NCBI GenBank assembly: GCA_964551305.1
Contig: CAZKBT010000032.1
Location: 1-38,311, forward strand
DNA: 38,311 nt
Direction of reading: 5' to 3'
Source of the DNA: JBAZDC01 sp041654595
GTDB lineage: Bacteria; Pseudomonadota; Gammaproteobacteria; Burkholderiales; Burkholderiaceae_B
A model generated the notes under the pieces. The model was not told where the DNA came from, made no database searches, and saw nothing but the letters and a program-made list of their open reading frames with translations. Shown here piece after piece: positions 16,916 through 24,535 of the stretch. The position numbers were made by a program, and so were the translations under genes. The first letter of the stretch is position 1. Every line of letters begins with the position of its first letter.

Positions 16916-18030
16916 GAGGAAGCGCCGGACCGGGCCCGCCCGATCACGTCGTCCCATTGTTCCAGCACCTGCTCCAGGCTGTATCGCTCACGCACGGACT
17001 GCCGCGCTTGGCGGCCCAGCTCGGCGCGCGCCGCCGCATCGCCCATCAGCTCGGCCAAGGCCCGCGCCAGCGCCGGTTCGTCGTCCAAGGGCACCAGCCT
17101 GGCGTCCCTGCCGTCGCGCGATATTTCCCGAGGACCGCTCGGGCAATCCACGCTGACGCAAGGCAGGCCGCAAGCCATGGCCTCGAGCAACACGTTGGGA
17201 AAGCCTTCCACCCTGGAGGTCGATACGAACAGGTCCGCGCTTTCCAGTTCGTCCCAGGCGCGATCCGTGCGGCCCGGCAGGCGGACACGTCCTTGCAGGC
17301 CCAGCCGCTCGACCTGACGCTGCAAGGATTCGCGCATGGGTCCATCCCCCCATACGTGCAAGTCCCAGTCCGGAAAAGCCGGGACCAGCCCGCCAAACAC
17401 GCGCAGCAACATGTCGAACTGCTTGATCGGCACCAGCCGGCCCATGGCGATCAGGCGCCGGCGCGCCGGCGCCTGATCAATGTCGGGCGGCGGCCTGTCG
17501 CTCAGCTCGGGTGGCAAGGGGTTGGGAAGAACCGCAAGACGGCGTATGCCGGGCACCATGTTGCGAAACGGCTCCACGCTGGCCTGCGCCTGCACCGCGA
17601 TGGTATTCGCCCACGGATAGGTCCAGCGCCGCAACAGCTGCAAGCCCTTGCCCGCGGCGACGCTGACTGCGGGGTTGGTGCGCTCGCACGCAACGACGGG
17701 CACGCCCATCCCGCGGCACGCCAGCAGCACCATGACGTTGACGTTGGTCAGGAACGAAACGATCACGTCGGGCTGCCGCTCCCGCACCAACTGCCGGATG
17801 GCGCGCAGCTTGCGCCAGGGAGTCGTCACGGCGTTGCCCGCCCGAAAGCGGTCCGCGAGCCATATCAGGCCGACGTCGCTCGACAAGGGATAAAAGCAGC
17901 TTCCTTTTCCTGTGTAGGTCGGAACCAGCGCGACCGAGTCGCCGCGCCGCGTCCAGGCATTGGCCAGCGTGGCCGCCACGCGCTCTGCGCCGCCCGCGTG
18001 CATGGAACTCACGAAAAAAAGCACCTTCAT
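16912..18030 (-). CDS. GT4 family glycosyltransferase
   Basis: A 372-residue GT-B glycosyltransferase with the N-terminal pattern FVSSMHAGGAERVAATLAN and the donor-site motif EGFPNVLLEAMACGLPCVSVDCPSGPREI. This resembles PglH/PglJ-type GalNAc transferases and many O-antigen enzymes. It should add a sugar to the undecaprenyl-linked intermediate on the inner face of the membrane. The ATG at 18030 has GAGG 5 nt upstream and lies 10 nt after the stop of the preceding gene; its own stop overlaps the start of the double transferase. The similarity of its motifs to those of the neighbouring transferase suggests an old tandem duplication. Confidence 0.92.
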   Translation of the reverse strand: MKVLFFVSSMHAGGAERVAATLANAWTRRGDSVALVPTYTGKGSCFYPLSSDVGLIWLADRFRAGNAVTTPWRKLRAIRQLVRERQPDVIVSFLTNVNVMVLLACRGMGVPVVACERTNPAVSVAAGKGLQLLRRWTYPWANTIAVQAQASVEPFRNMVPGIRRLAVLPNPLPPELSDRPPPDIDQAPARRRLIAMGRLVPIKQFDMLLRVFGGLVPAFPDWDLHVWGDGPMRESLQRQVERLGLQGRVRLPGRTDRAWDELESADLFVSTSRVEGFPNVLLEAMACGLPCVSVDCPSGPREISRDGRDARLVPLDDEPALARALAELMGDAAARAELGRQARQSVRERYSLEQVLEQWDDVIGRARSGASS

Positions 18031-18040
18031 GGCCGCCTCG

Positions 18041-19132
18041 CTATTGCTCGAATAACTGCCCCCATAACGCCATGACGCGTGTCGTGGAAAAACGGTCTCG
18101 CACGTCGATCGCGCGCCTGCCGTAGGCCTGCCGCTTTTCGGGATGCGCCATCATGTCCGACAGATGCGCCGCAAGCGCCTCGGCATCCCGCACCGGCCGC
18201 ACCAGCACGCCGTCTATGCCGGCGCGCACGATCTCGCGCGGCCCGGTATCGCAATCGAACGCTACGACGGGCAAACCACAGGCCATGGATTCCAGCAAGG
18301 TATTGGACAAGCCTTCGGTCACCGAACTCAACACATAGAGATCGGAACTGCGGTACCAGTCCGCCATATTGCCCACGCGGCCCGGCAGGCTGATGCGCGC
18401 CTGCATGCCCGCGTCGTCGATCTGCCGCTGCAGCGTGTCCCTTTCTTCGCCTTCACCCAGCATGATCAGGTCCCAGTCGTCGTAATGCCAGGCCAGCATC
18501 GAAAACGCGCGTATGAGCGTGTCGAAACCCTTGACCGGATGCAGGCGCCCCACTGCCAGCAAGCGCTTTCGGCCCCGCTTCTCGGGCGGCGCGACGACCG
18601 GATCGGTATCGCGCAAAGGCCAAGCGACCGAATTCGGGATCACGGCGACGCGGCTGCCCGGCACGTTTTCCTCCAGCCACTGCGCCGTGCCGCCGGTCAG
18701 CGCCACCACGGCCTTGGCCTTCGGATACGCCCAGCGCCGCCAACGCTGCCACATCGGGGATAGCGATTGCGACGGGGGATGCGTATGCTCGCTGGCGATG
18801 ACGCGGCAGGACAGGCCTTGCGCCGCGGTCAGGGCCAGAACGGAAGACGTGGTCATCATGCCGAGCACGATGGTGGGCCGCTCCCGCTTGATGAGGCGCC
18901 GCAGGCGCCAGACCCGGCGCAGATTGGCCGCGATGCCGCTTGCCAAGCCCCGGCTGTCGCCCGCCGTGCCCAGCACATAGCGCGTCACGCCTTCCTGCAG
19001 CGGATAGCGATCCGAGTCGGCGCTCATTTGCGTAACCACCGTCACCATGTACCCGCGCTGTATCCAATACGCGCTGATGTCGGCGGCAACCCGTTCCGCC
19101 CCGCCTCCGCGCAGCGAATGGATCACGATCAT
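18041..19132 (-). CDS. GT4 family glycosyltransferase
   Basis: A glycosyltransferase of about 363 residues that begins MIVIHSLRGGGAERVAADIS and carries the donor motif EGLSNTLLESMACGLPVVAFDCDTGPREI near the C-terminus. It is close in layout to the next gene and probably a paralogue. The start is uncertain: the ATG at 19132 matches the usual start of the fold but lacks a good ribosome site. Two in-frame GTG codons upstream are alternatives: one at 19180, 1 nt after the preceding stop, and one a few codons later with AGGT in front. It belongs to the glycan operon; donor and acceptor are unknown. Confidence 0.9.
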   Translation of the reverse strand: MIVIHSLRGGGAERVAADISAYWIQRGYMVTVVTQMSADSDRYPLQEGVTRYVLGTAGDSRGLASGIAANLRRVWRLRRLIKRERPTIVLGMMTTSSVLALTAAQGLSCRVIASEHTHPPSQSLSPMWQRWRRWAYPKAKAVVALTGGTAQWLEENVPGSRVAVIPNSVAWPLRDTDPVVAPPEKRGRKRLLAVGRLHPVKGFDTLIRAFSMLAWHYDDWDLIMLGEGEERDTLQRQIDDAGMQARISLPGRVGNMADWYRSSDLYVLSSVTEGLSNTLLESMACGLPVVAFDCDTGPREIVRAGIDGVLVRPVRDAEALAAHLSDMMAHPEKRQAYGRRAIDVRDRFSTTRVMALWGQLFEQ

Positions 19133-19181
19133 CAAATGAGGTTGAACTTCCGAGTAAATCACCTGAATACCTATGTTCACT

Positions 19182-20537
19182 TTAAGTCGCGTCTTGCGCG
19201 GGCTTGTCGCCCACCGGACGCAAGGCCGCCAAAACGTAGCATGCATATGACATGGCGTACATCAAGCTGGTCGCCAGCATGATGCCCGCCGTGCCCATGT
19301 GATCGGCCAGCACGGGATTGGCGGCGGCCTTGACCATGAAATTGACGACGGCGATCGTCGCCATGATGCGGTAGCGGTTCTGGCTTGCCAGCAACTGAAC
19401 CAGGATCAAGACGCCGAAGTAGAACGGCAGCTGCAGCAAGCCCCAGCGCAGGACGTTCGCCACCGCGACGGTGTCTTGCGCCGTGAACGCACCGCGTTCG
19501 AACAGCAGCCGCACGCCCCACTCCGCCATGACCCAGCCCACGGCGGCGGCGACGCCGCCGGCCAGCAGCATCAGCACCGACCACTTCAACGCCATGGCGC
19601 GCGCGCGATGCGGGTCGCCCCTGCTTTGCACGTCCGCCAGCACGGGCAGCGCGGCGCGCCCCACCGACGCGGCCCCCACGCCGAGCAACAACGAGAGCAG
19701 GCGCGCCGCGTAGCCCAGCGTCGCATTCGCGTTGGCCCCCAGATTGGCCGCCGTGTATTGGTCTATCGGGCCGACGAAGCTCATGGCCACTTGCCCGACC
19801 AGCATGATGCCCGCCGCCTTGACCAGATCCGGCCACTGGTGGGCGGAAAAACCGAAGCGCGGCCTGCCCCACATGCCGTCCGCGCGGGCCGCCAGCCACA
19901 ACAGCCAGACCGATTGTATGAAATAGCCGACCAGCGTGCCCCACAGCAGCGGCCCCACTTGCGCAGAGGACGACGCCAGCAGCACCCAGATCAGTATCAC
20001 CACCGCCGGCACGCTATCCAGCAACGTGTTGATGTGCCTTTCATGGGCGCGCAGGCGCGCCGCGCTGATGCCCGTCATCAAGGTCAGCATGGCGGCCGGC
20101 GCGAATGCGAACGTCAGCTCGAGGCTCATGCGCCGCACGACGGGCGACAGCCCTTGCCCGGACAGCTCCAGCACCCACGGCCAGGCGACATAAATCAGGA
20201 CGGCCAGGACGACGCCCGCCGCCACCGTCCATGCCTGCAGCTCGCCGAGAAACCGCGCGCGATCCGCATGCGACTGCTTGCGGATGCGCACCAGCACCGG
20301 GATCAGCACGACGGACAGCGTTCCCACCAGCGTGACCGGCAACCAATTGGCCAGCGTCATCGTGTACTGATAGGCGTCGACCACGTCGCTGACCCCATAG
20401 CGGTAGGCGACCGCCATTTCCTTCAAGGCGCCGGCCGCCTTGCCCAGCAGCAGGAAAAACGCGACGCGCATCGCGCCCATGGCGATGCGCCGATGGTCGG
20501 AATGCAGCGTGGACAGTCGGTGTTTGAGCGTTTTCAA
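19182..20537 (-). CDS. MurJ/Wzx-like oligosaccharide-lipid flippase
   Basis: A 451-residue polytopic membrane protein with about 12-14 hydrophobic helices, of the MOP superfamily (MviN/MurJ side). It has an N-terminal LGKAAGALKEMAVAYRYGVSDVVDAYQ and central VGQVAMSFVGPIDQYTAANLG, both recalling MurJ. In this operon it should move the undecaprenyl-linked sugar unit across the inner membrane, the role of Wzx. The start appears to be TTG at 20537, right behind the wbpP stop, without a clear Shine-Dalgarno sequence; an internal ATG about 19 codons later is an alternative. The cell's own MurJ is presumably encoded elsewhere, so this is taken as the dedicated glycan flippase. Confidence 0.87.
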   Translation of the reverse strand: MKTLKHRLSTLHSDHRRIAMGAMRVAFFLLLGKAAGALKEMAVAYRYGVSDVVDAYQYTMTLANWLPVTLVGTLSVVLIPVLVRIRKQSHADRARFLGELQAWTVAAGVVLAVLIYVAWPWVLELSGQGLSPVVRRMSLELTFAFAPAAMLTLMTGISAARLRAHERHINTLLDSVPAVVILIWVLLASSSAQVGPLLWGTLVGYFIQSVWLLWLAARADGMWGRPRFGFSAHQWPDLVKAAGIMLVGQVAMSFVGPIDQYTAANLGANANATLGYAARLLSLLLGVGAASVGRAALPVLADVQSRGDPHRARAMALKWSVLMLLAGGVAAAVGWVMAEWGVRLLFERGAFTAQDTVAVANVLRWGLLQLPFYFGVLILVQLLASQNRYRIMATIAVVNFMVKAAANPVLADHMGTAGIMLATSLMYAMSYACYVLAALRPVGDKPAQDAT

Positions 20538-20538
20538 A

Positions 20539-21564
20539 TCAGCGCAGAAACTGCGTGTACCATGGCATGGCGACTTCCAGGCCCTGCACGATGTTGTGCA
20601 GGGGCTCGTAGCCCAGATGCTCTTTGGCCTTGCTGATATCCGCCTGGGAATGGCGCACGTCGCCCGGCCGGAAATCGCCGTAGACCGGCTTTTTGTCGTA
20701 GACGATGCCTTGCTGGCCCAGGCCCGCGGCCAGGTGACTGAACAATTCGTTCAGCGTGGTGCGCGCGTTGTAGGCCACGTTATAGACTTGGCTCACGCCG
20801 CCGGGCTGGGCCAGCGCCGCCAGGATATTGGCCTGCACGACATTGTCGATGAAGCAGAAATCACGGCTGGTTTCGCCGTCGCCGTTGATGACCACGTCCT
20901 CGCCGTGTATCATGGCCGCGATCCAGCGCGGGATCACGGCGGCATAGGCGCCGTTGGGATCCTGGCGCTTGCCGAACACGTTGAAGTAGCGCAGTCCGAC
21001 GCTGCCCATGCCGTAGGAACGGGCGAACACGTCCGCGTACAACTCATTGACGTACTTCGTCACGGCATACGGAGACAGCGGCCGGCCTATCCTGTCTTCG
21101 ACCTTGGGCAAGGCCTCGTGGTCGCCATAGGTGGAGCTGGACGCCGCGTAGACGAATGACTTCACCTCGGCATCGCGCGCCGCCGCCAACACGTTCAGGA
21201 AGCCGCCCACGTTGACCGCATTGCTGGTTATCGGATCGGCCAGAGACCGGGGCACCGAGCCGAGCGCCGCCTGGTGCAGGACGTAGTCGACGCCCCCGAC
21301 CGCTTTGCGACACGTATCCAGGTCGCGGATATCACCCTCGATAAACGTGAAGCGCGCCCATTGTTCCGGCGCGACGGCCTGCTGGACTTCGTCCAGGTTA
21401 TGGCGATGACCGGTCGAGAAATTGTCCAGGCCCACCACCGTCTGACCGAGCTGCAACAGGCTTTCCAGCAGATTCGAGCCGATAAAGCCCGCGCAGCCGG
21501 TGACCAGCCACGTGCCCGGCTCATTGCGCAACGTGTTCATGACTTCTTGATAACGACTGCTCAT
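20539..21564 (-). CDS. wbpP: UDP-N-acetylglucosamine 4-epimerase
   Basis: WbpP interconverts UDP-GlcNAc and UDP-GalNAc (and their uronic forms) with bound NAD. The 341-residue protein is an extended SDR enzyme very like Pseudomonas aeruginosa WbpP and Salmonella TviC, including the extra N-terminal stretch MSSRYQEV. It has the NAD loop GCAGFIG (23-29), SSSTYG (142-147) and the catalytic pair Tyr166 and Lys170 (SPYAVTKY), plus FGKRQDPNGAYAAVIP. The ATG at 21564 has a strong GGAGG 5 nt upstream, 15 nt after the wbpO stop. With the following dehydrogenase family it provides UDP-GalNAc and UDP-GalNAcA for the glycan. Confidence 0.95.
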   Translation of the reverse strand: MSSRYQEVMNTLRNEPGTWLVTGCAGFIGSNLLESLLQLGQTVVGLDNFSTGHRHNLDEVQQAVAPEQWARFTFIEGDIRDLDTCRKAVGGVDYVLHQAALGSVPRSLADPITSNAVNVGGFLNVLAAARDAEVKSFVYAASSSTYGDHEALPKVEDRIGRPLSPYAVTKYVNELYADVFARSYGMGSVGLRYFNVFGKRQDPNGAYAAVIPRWIAAMIHGEDVVINGDGETSRDFCFIDNVVQANILAALAQPGGVSQVYNVAYNARTTLNELFSHLAAGLGQQGIVYDKKPVYGDFRPGDVRHSQADISKAKEHLGYEPLHNIVQGLEVAMPWYTQFLR

Positions 21565-21578
21565 GGGACCTCCGTGTT

Positions 21579-22853
21579 TTACAGGCGCAGATCGGACTCT
21601 TGCGGATGGAGCACGTACTTCAGGTCGTAGAGGATGTGCTCGGGCTTGCCGAACTTCCGAATGGCCTGGCTGCCCAGCTCCACGAACTGGTGGTGCGATA
21701 CGGCCAGGATGATACCGTCGTACGTGCCCGCCTTGGGACTGTCGATCGGCGTGATGCCGTATTCATGGGCGGCTTCGGCGGGGTCGACCCAGGGATCGTA
21801 GACGTCCACCTCGATGTTGTACTCGGCCAGCTCTTCGACGATGTCGACCACGCGGGTGTTGCGCAGATCCGGACAGTTTTCCTTGAACGTCAGGCCCATC
21901 ACCAGGACCCTGGAGCCCTGCACCTGGATGCGCCGCTTGGTCATGGCCTTGACCAACTGCGATACGACGTAGCCGCCCATGCTGTCATTGAGCCGGCGGC
22001 CGGCCAGAATGATTTCCGGATGGTAGCCGATGGACTGCGCCTTGTGCGTCAAATAATAGGGATCCACCCCGATGCAGTGCCCGCCCACCAGGCCGGGACG
22101 GAACGGCAGGAAGTTCCACTTCGTGCCCGCGGCCTCCAGCACCGCTTCCGTATCGATGCCCAAGCGATTGAAGATGAGGGCCAATTCGTTGATCAACGCG
22201 ATGTTGACGTCGCGTTGCGTGTTCTCGATGACCTTGGCGGCCTCCGCCACCTTGATGGACGGGGCCTTGTGCGTGCCCGCGACGATGATTTCGCCGTACA
22301 GGTCATTGACCAGGCCGGCCACCTCGGGCGTGGATCCGGAGGTCACTTTCTTGATCGTCGACACCCTGTGCGTCTTGTCGCCGGGGTTGATGCGCTCGGG
22401 GCTGTAGCCGGCGAAGAAATCCTCGTTGAAACGCAGGCCCGAGACACGCTCGAGCACCGGCACGCAGTCTTCCTCGGTCGCGCCGGGATACACCGTGGAC
22501 TCGTAGATGACGATGTCGCCGCGCTTGAGGACCTTGCCGATGGTTTCGCTGGCGCGTACCAAGGGCGTCAAGTCCGGCTGCTTGTACTGGTCGATCGGCG
22601 TCGGCACGGTGACGATGTAGACGTTGGCATGGGCCAATTCCTCAGCCAGCGAAGTAAACGACAGATGGCGGGCTTCGTTCAGCTCCTGCTTGTCGACTTC
22701 CAGCGTATGGTCCACACCCTCTTTCAATTGCGCGATGCGCTGCGCATTGATGTCGAATCCCAATACGGGACGCTTCTTTCCGAATTCCACGGCCAGCGGC
22801 AAGCCCACGTAGCCAAGACCCACCACAGCCAGTTTTACGTCTTGAAGTTGCAA
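21579..22853 (-). CDS. wbpO: UDP-N-acetylhexosamine 6-dehydrogenase (WbpO/TviB type)
   Basis: This NAD-dependent enzyme oxidises C6 of UDP-GalNAc or UDP-GlcNAc twice to give the uronic acid. The 424-residue protein has the three domains of UDP-glucose/UDP-HexNAc dehydrogenases: the NAD loop GLGYVG (12-17), the middle EAAKVIENTQRDVNIAL with Lys207, and the active-site loop GGHCIGVDPYYL with nucleophile Cys260. The sequence is closest in feel to WbpO and TviB. The start is TTG at 22853, with GGGAG 7 nt upstream; no nearby ATG fits. Pairing with wbpP points to UDP-GalNAcA as product. The choice between UDP-GlcNAc and UDP-GalNAc as true substrate is inference. Confidence 0.94.
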   Translation of the reverse strand: MQLQDVKLAVVGLGYVGLPLAVEFGKKRPVLGFDINAQRIAQLKEGVDHTLEVDKQELNEARHLSFTSLAEELAHANVYIVTVPTPIDQYKQPDLTPLVRASETIGKVLKRGDIVIYESTVYPGATEEDCVPVLERVSGLRFNEDFFAGYSPERINPGDKTHRVSTIKKVTSGSTPEVAGLVNDLYGEIIVAGTHKAPSIKVAEAAKVIENTQRDVNIALINELALIFNRLGIDTEAVLEAAGTKWNFLPFRPGLVGGHCIGVDPYYLTHKAQSIGYHPEIILAGRRLNDSMGGYVVSQLVKAMTKRRIQVQGSRVLVMGLTFKENCPDLRNTRVVDIVEELAEYNIEVDVYDPWVDPAEAAHEYGITPIDSPKAGTYDGIILAVSHHQFVELGSQAIRKFGKPEHILYDLKYVLHPQESDLRL

Positions 22854-22886
22854 ATTGATTCTCCCGCGCGAAGTGCGTTGATCTGA

Positions 22887-22932
22887 AAATTTTAAAAGGC
22901 CGGACTAGTTCAAATTTTAAAAGGCCGGACTA
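22887..22932. repeat. Perfect 21-bp direct repeat spanning a stop codon
   Basis: The same 21 bp occur at 22887-22907 and 22912-22932, a period of 25 bp, with mismatches on both outer sides. Each copy has an AT-rich half (AAATTTTAAAA) and a GC half (GGCCGGACTA). On the minus strand the second copy starts with the TAG stop of the WbpL-like gene, so the unit was duplicated into the short gap before wbpO. Confidence 0.95.
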
Positions 22933-24069
22933 TTTCTTGTCACGGTCGCGGCCGATGGACGGCAGCAGCAACCACGACGGCCGGCGCCACGATGCCAAAC
23001 GTGAATAAAGCCATATATAAGCCCCGGAAAACACCGCCAGGCTGGCGCAAAGTATCCAGGCATTGTCCCACCAGATGGTGGCCGGCACCAAACCGATCAG
23101 GGCCAGGAACCAGAGGTACGGCGAAGCCATGGCGTTGCACAGCGCCGGCACGGCATGGCGGCGGTCGCGGCTGAACGTCGAGCGCACCAGGCGCCTGAAC
23201 ACCAATTGATGCAAATGCAAGGCGTCGGGCTGGTCCACCGGCACGCCACGCTTGAAACGGCGGCGCCATATCGAGAACATCGTCTCGAAAACAGGATAAA
23301 AGAGGACGGCAAGCGCGTAGAACGGCGACACGCTGGGATTGCGCACCACGAGCTGGACCGCCAGCTCCGCCAGCATGAATCCCAGGAAATAGGCGCCGCC
23401 GTCGCCCAGAAACACGCGTCCGAAGGGGAAATTCCAGACCAGGAAGCCCAGCGTGGCCGAAGCCAGCGCCGCCGCAATCAGGAAGATGGGAATATCGTTG
23501 ACCTGCAAGGCGACCAGCGCAAGCGACAGCGACATGAGCGTGGCGATCATGCCCGCCAGGCCGTTCATGCCGTCGATGATGTTGAGCGCGTGCGTACAGC
23601 CGCCCACCGCGATCATGGTGAACAAGAGCGACACCGGCCAGTATCCCAGCAGCCAGTCGGCCCACGGCAGGCCCACGCGCGATACGCCGCCCAGCAGCCA
23701 CCAGGCGATGGCGGCCGAGGCGAAGGCGGCGAGCAGGCGCTTGCCGGCGCCGATGTCCTTGGTGATGTCTTCGAGCAGGCCCGCGACGAACACCGGCATG
23801 GCGGCGATGAACAGCACCGGCCACAGCCAGGTCAGCGTCATGTTGCTGGGTCCCAGCACCAGCAGGCCCGCCAGGCTTCCCGCCACGACGGCAAGCCCTC
23901 CTACCCGCGGCGTCGCGCGCGTATGCGACGCCTGCGGCTTGTCCATGTCCGAATCGCCCGTGAACTTTCCGTGCCACCGTTCGGACGCGACGATGAGCCC
24001 GCCGACCATGAACGCGACCACACAGATATACAGCCAGGTCAAAGATCCCCAGAACTCAGGCGTAGACAC
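22930..24069 (-). CDS. Undecaprenyl-phosphate sugar-1-phosphate transferase (WbpL/WecA family)
   Basis: This initiating enzyme of the MraY/WecA superfamily transfers a HexNAc-1-phosphate from a UDP-sugar to undecaprenyl phosphate, starting the glycan chain. The 379-residue protein has about ten membrane helices. Cytoplasmic-loop motifs are KPQASHTRATPRVGGLA, EDITKDIGAGKR (in place of DDxxD; Asp101 and Asp105), NIIDGMNGLAG (163-173) and GDGGAYFLG near 222. The late loop DALHLHQLVFRR corresponds to the HxHH region. The start is GTG at 24069 with GAGG 5 nt upstream. It is the first gene of the glycan operon, and the 150 bp upstream should hold the operon promoter, though no convincing consensus is seen. 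The sugar used (GlcNAc, FucNAc or QuiNAc types) cannot be told. Confidence 0.9.
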   Translation of the reverse strand: MSTPEFWGSLTWLYICVVAFMVGGLIVASERWHGKFTGDSDMDKPQASHTRATPRVGGLAVVAGSLAGLLVLGPSNMTLTWLWPVLFIAAMPVFVAGLLEDITKDIGAGKRLLAAFASAAIAWWLLGGVSRVGLPWADWLLGYWPVSLLFTMIAVGGCTHALNIIDGMNGLAGMIATLMSLSLALVALQVNDIPIFLIAAALASATLGFLVWNFPFGRVFLGDGGAYFLGFMLAELAVQLVVRNPSVSPFYALAVLFYPVFETMFSIWRRRFKRGVPVDQPDALHLHQLVFRRLVRSTFSRDRRHAVPALCNAMASPYLWFLALIGLVPATIWWDNAWILCASLAVFSGAYIWLYSRLASWRRPSWLLLPSIGRDRDKK

Positions 24070-24226
24070 AGCATCCTCGTCAATGATAGATAAACCACAT
24101 TATCGGCCGAATGTGTAACACGCGCCGATTTGGCTGAACATTAAATGCAACAAGAGATGTTACCGGGAAATGGCGCGATCGCCACGTGATCGGCCCTCCA
24201 GCCCGCCGCCTTGGCTGAAGCCCACG

Positions 24227-24260
24227 AAAAAAAAAGCCCGAGATCGTGAGATCTCGGGCT
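24227..24260 (-). terminator. Intrinsic terminator of the predicted small RNA
   Basis: On the minus strand AGCCCGAGAT and ATCTCGGGCT (24251-24260 and 24235-24244) form a perfect 10-bp stem around a 6-nt loop, followed directly by nine T (24235-24227). This is a strong Rho-independent terminator and works only in the minus direction. It lies 158 bp before the first gene of the glycan operon and about 275 bp after the coq7 stop, so it fits best as the end of the short transcript annotated here. Confidence 0.9.
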
Positions 24261-24373
24261 AAATCCACCAAAGGAGGAGGGTGGAGGAGACAACCGTGGC
24301 ATGCTCGACTACGAAGGCCTTGGCCCGAGTCCGCGTGGCGTATTGTTTTTCGCATCACGCTTGAACATCCGAT
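24227..24373 (-). ncRNA. Predicted small RNA with an anti-Shine-Dalgarno loop
   Basis: A transcript of about 147 nt is bounded by a consensus-like promoter (start near 24373) and a strong terminator. Its 5' part can fold as a hairpin with GCGTG/CACGC (24356-24360 with 24333-24337). The centre holds two CU-rich stretches. The second sits in a hairpin with a 6-bp stem TCCACC/GGTGGA (24280-24285 with 24264-24269) whose 10-nt loop is CTCCTCCTTT, so it shows CCUCCUUU, identical to the anti-Shine-Dalgarno end of 16S rRNA. Such an RNA could pair with ribosome-binding sites of mRNAs. I recall an Rfam family named betaproteobacteria toxic small RNA that may correspond, but I cannot check it. A 19-codon frame at 24309-24368 lacks a ribosome site, so a peptide is less likely. 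Confidence 0.72.
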
Positions 24374-24379
24374 GAACAA

Positions 24380-24408
24380 ATTATAGGGAAGTCTTTTGTG
24401 CAATGCAA
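24380..24408 (-). promoter_or_regulatory. Sigma70 promoter of the predicted small RNA
   Basis: On the minus strand the -35 box TTGCAT (24408-24403), a 17-bp spacer and a perfect -10 box TATAAT (24385-24380) are present. T-rich tracts just upstream of -35 look like an UP element. The predicted start is an A at 24373. It is the closest match to consensus that I found in the window and no protein gene follows it before the terminator. Confidence 0.8.
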
Positions 24409-24443
24409 GAAAAATCGCCTGAAAATTCGATTTCGCGCATCGT

Positions 24444-24490
24444 GTGGTTTTTTTCACACAAAAAAATCAGAAAATCCTGGAAAAAACCAC
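24444..24490. repeat. 10-bp inverted repeat with A/T tracts upstream of the small RNA
   Basis: GTGGTTTTTT (24444-24453) and AAAAAACCAC (24481-24490) are exact inverted copies separated by 27 bp that include another run of seven A. It lies between the coq7 stop and the small RNA promoter. It could form a cruciform or RNA hairpin at the end of the coq7 message, or bend DNA upstream of the promoter. No T tract follows it on the minus strand, so it is not a standard terminator. Confidence 0.6.
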
Positions 24491-24535
24491 CTAGCATTTA
24501 CCCGGATTACTTTTCTTACAAAACAGTCCGGACGC

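Noticed and set aside
24309..24368. 19-codon leader peptide inside the predicted small RNA
   Set aside because: No Shine-Dalgarno sequence, no regulatory codon run, and the downstream terminator is not followed by a closely linked gene of a matching pathway.
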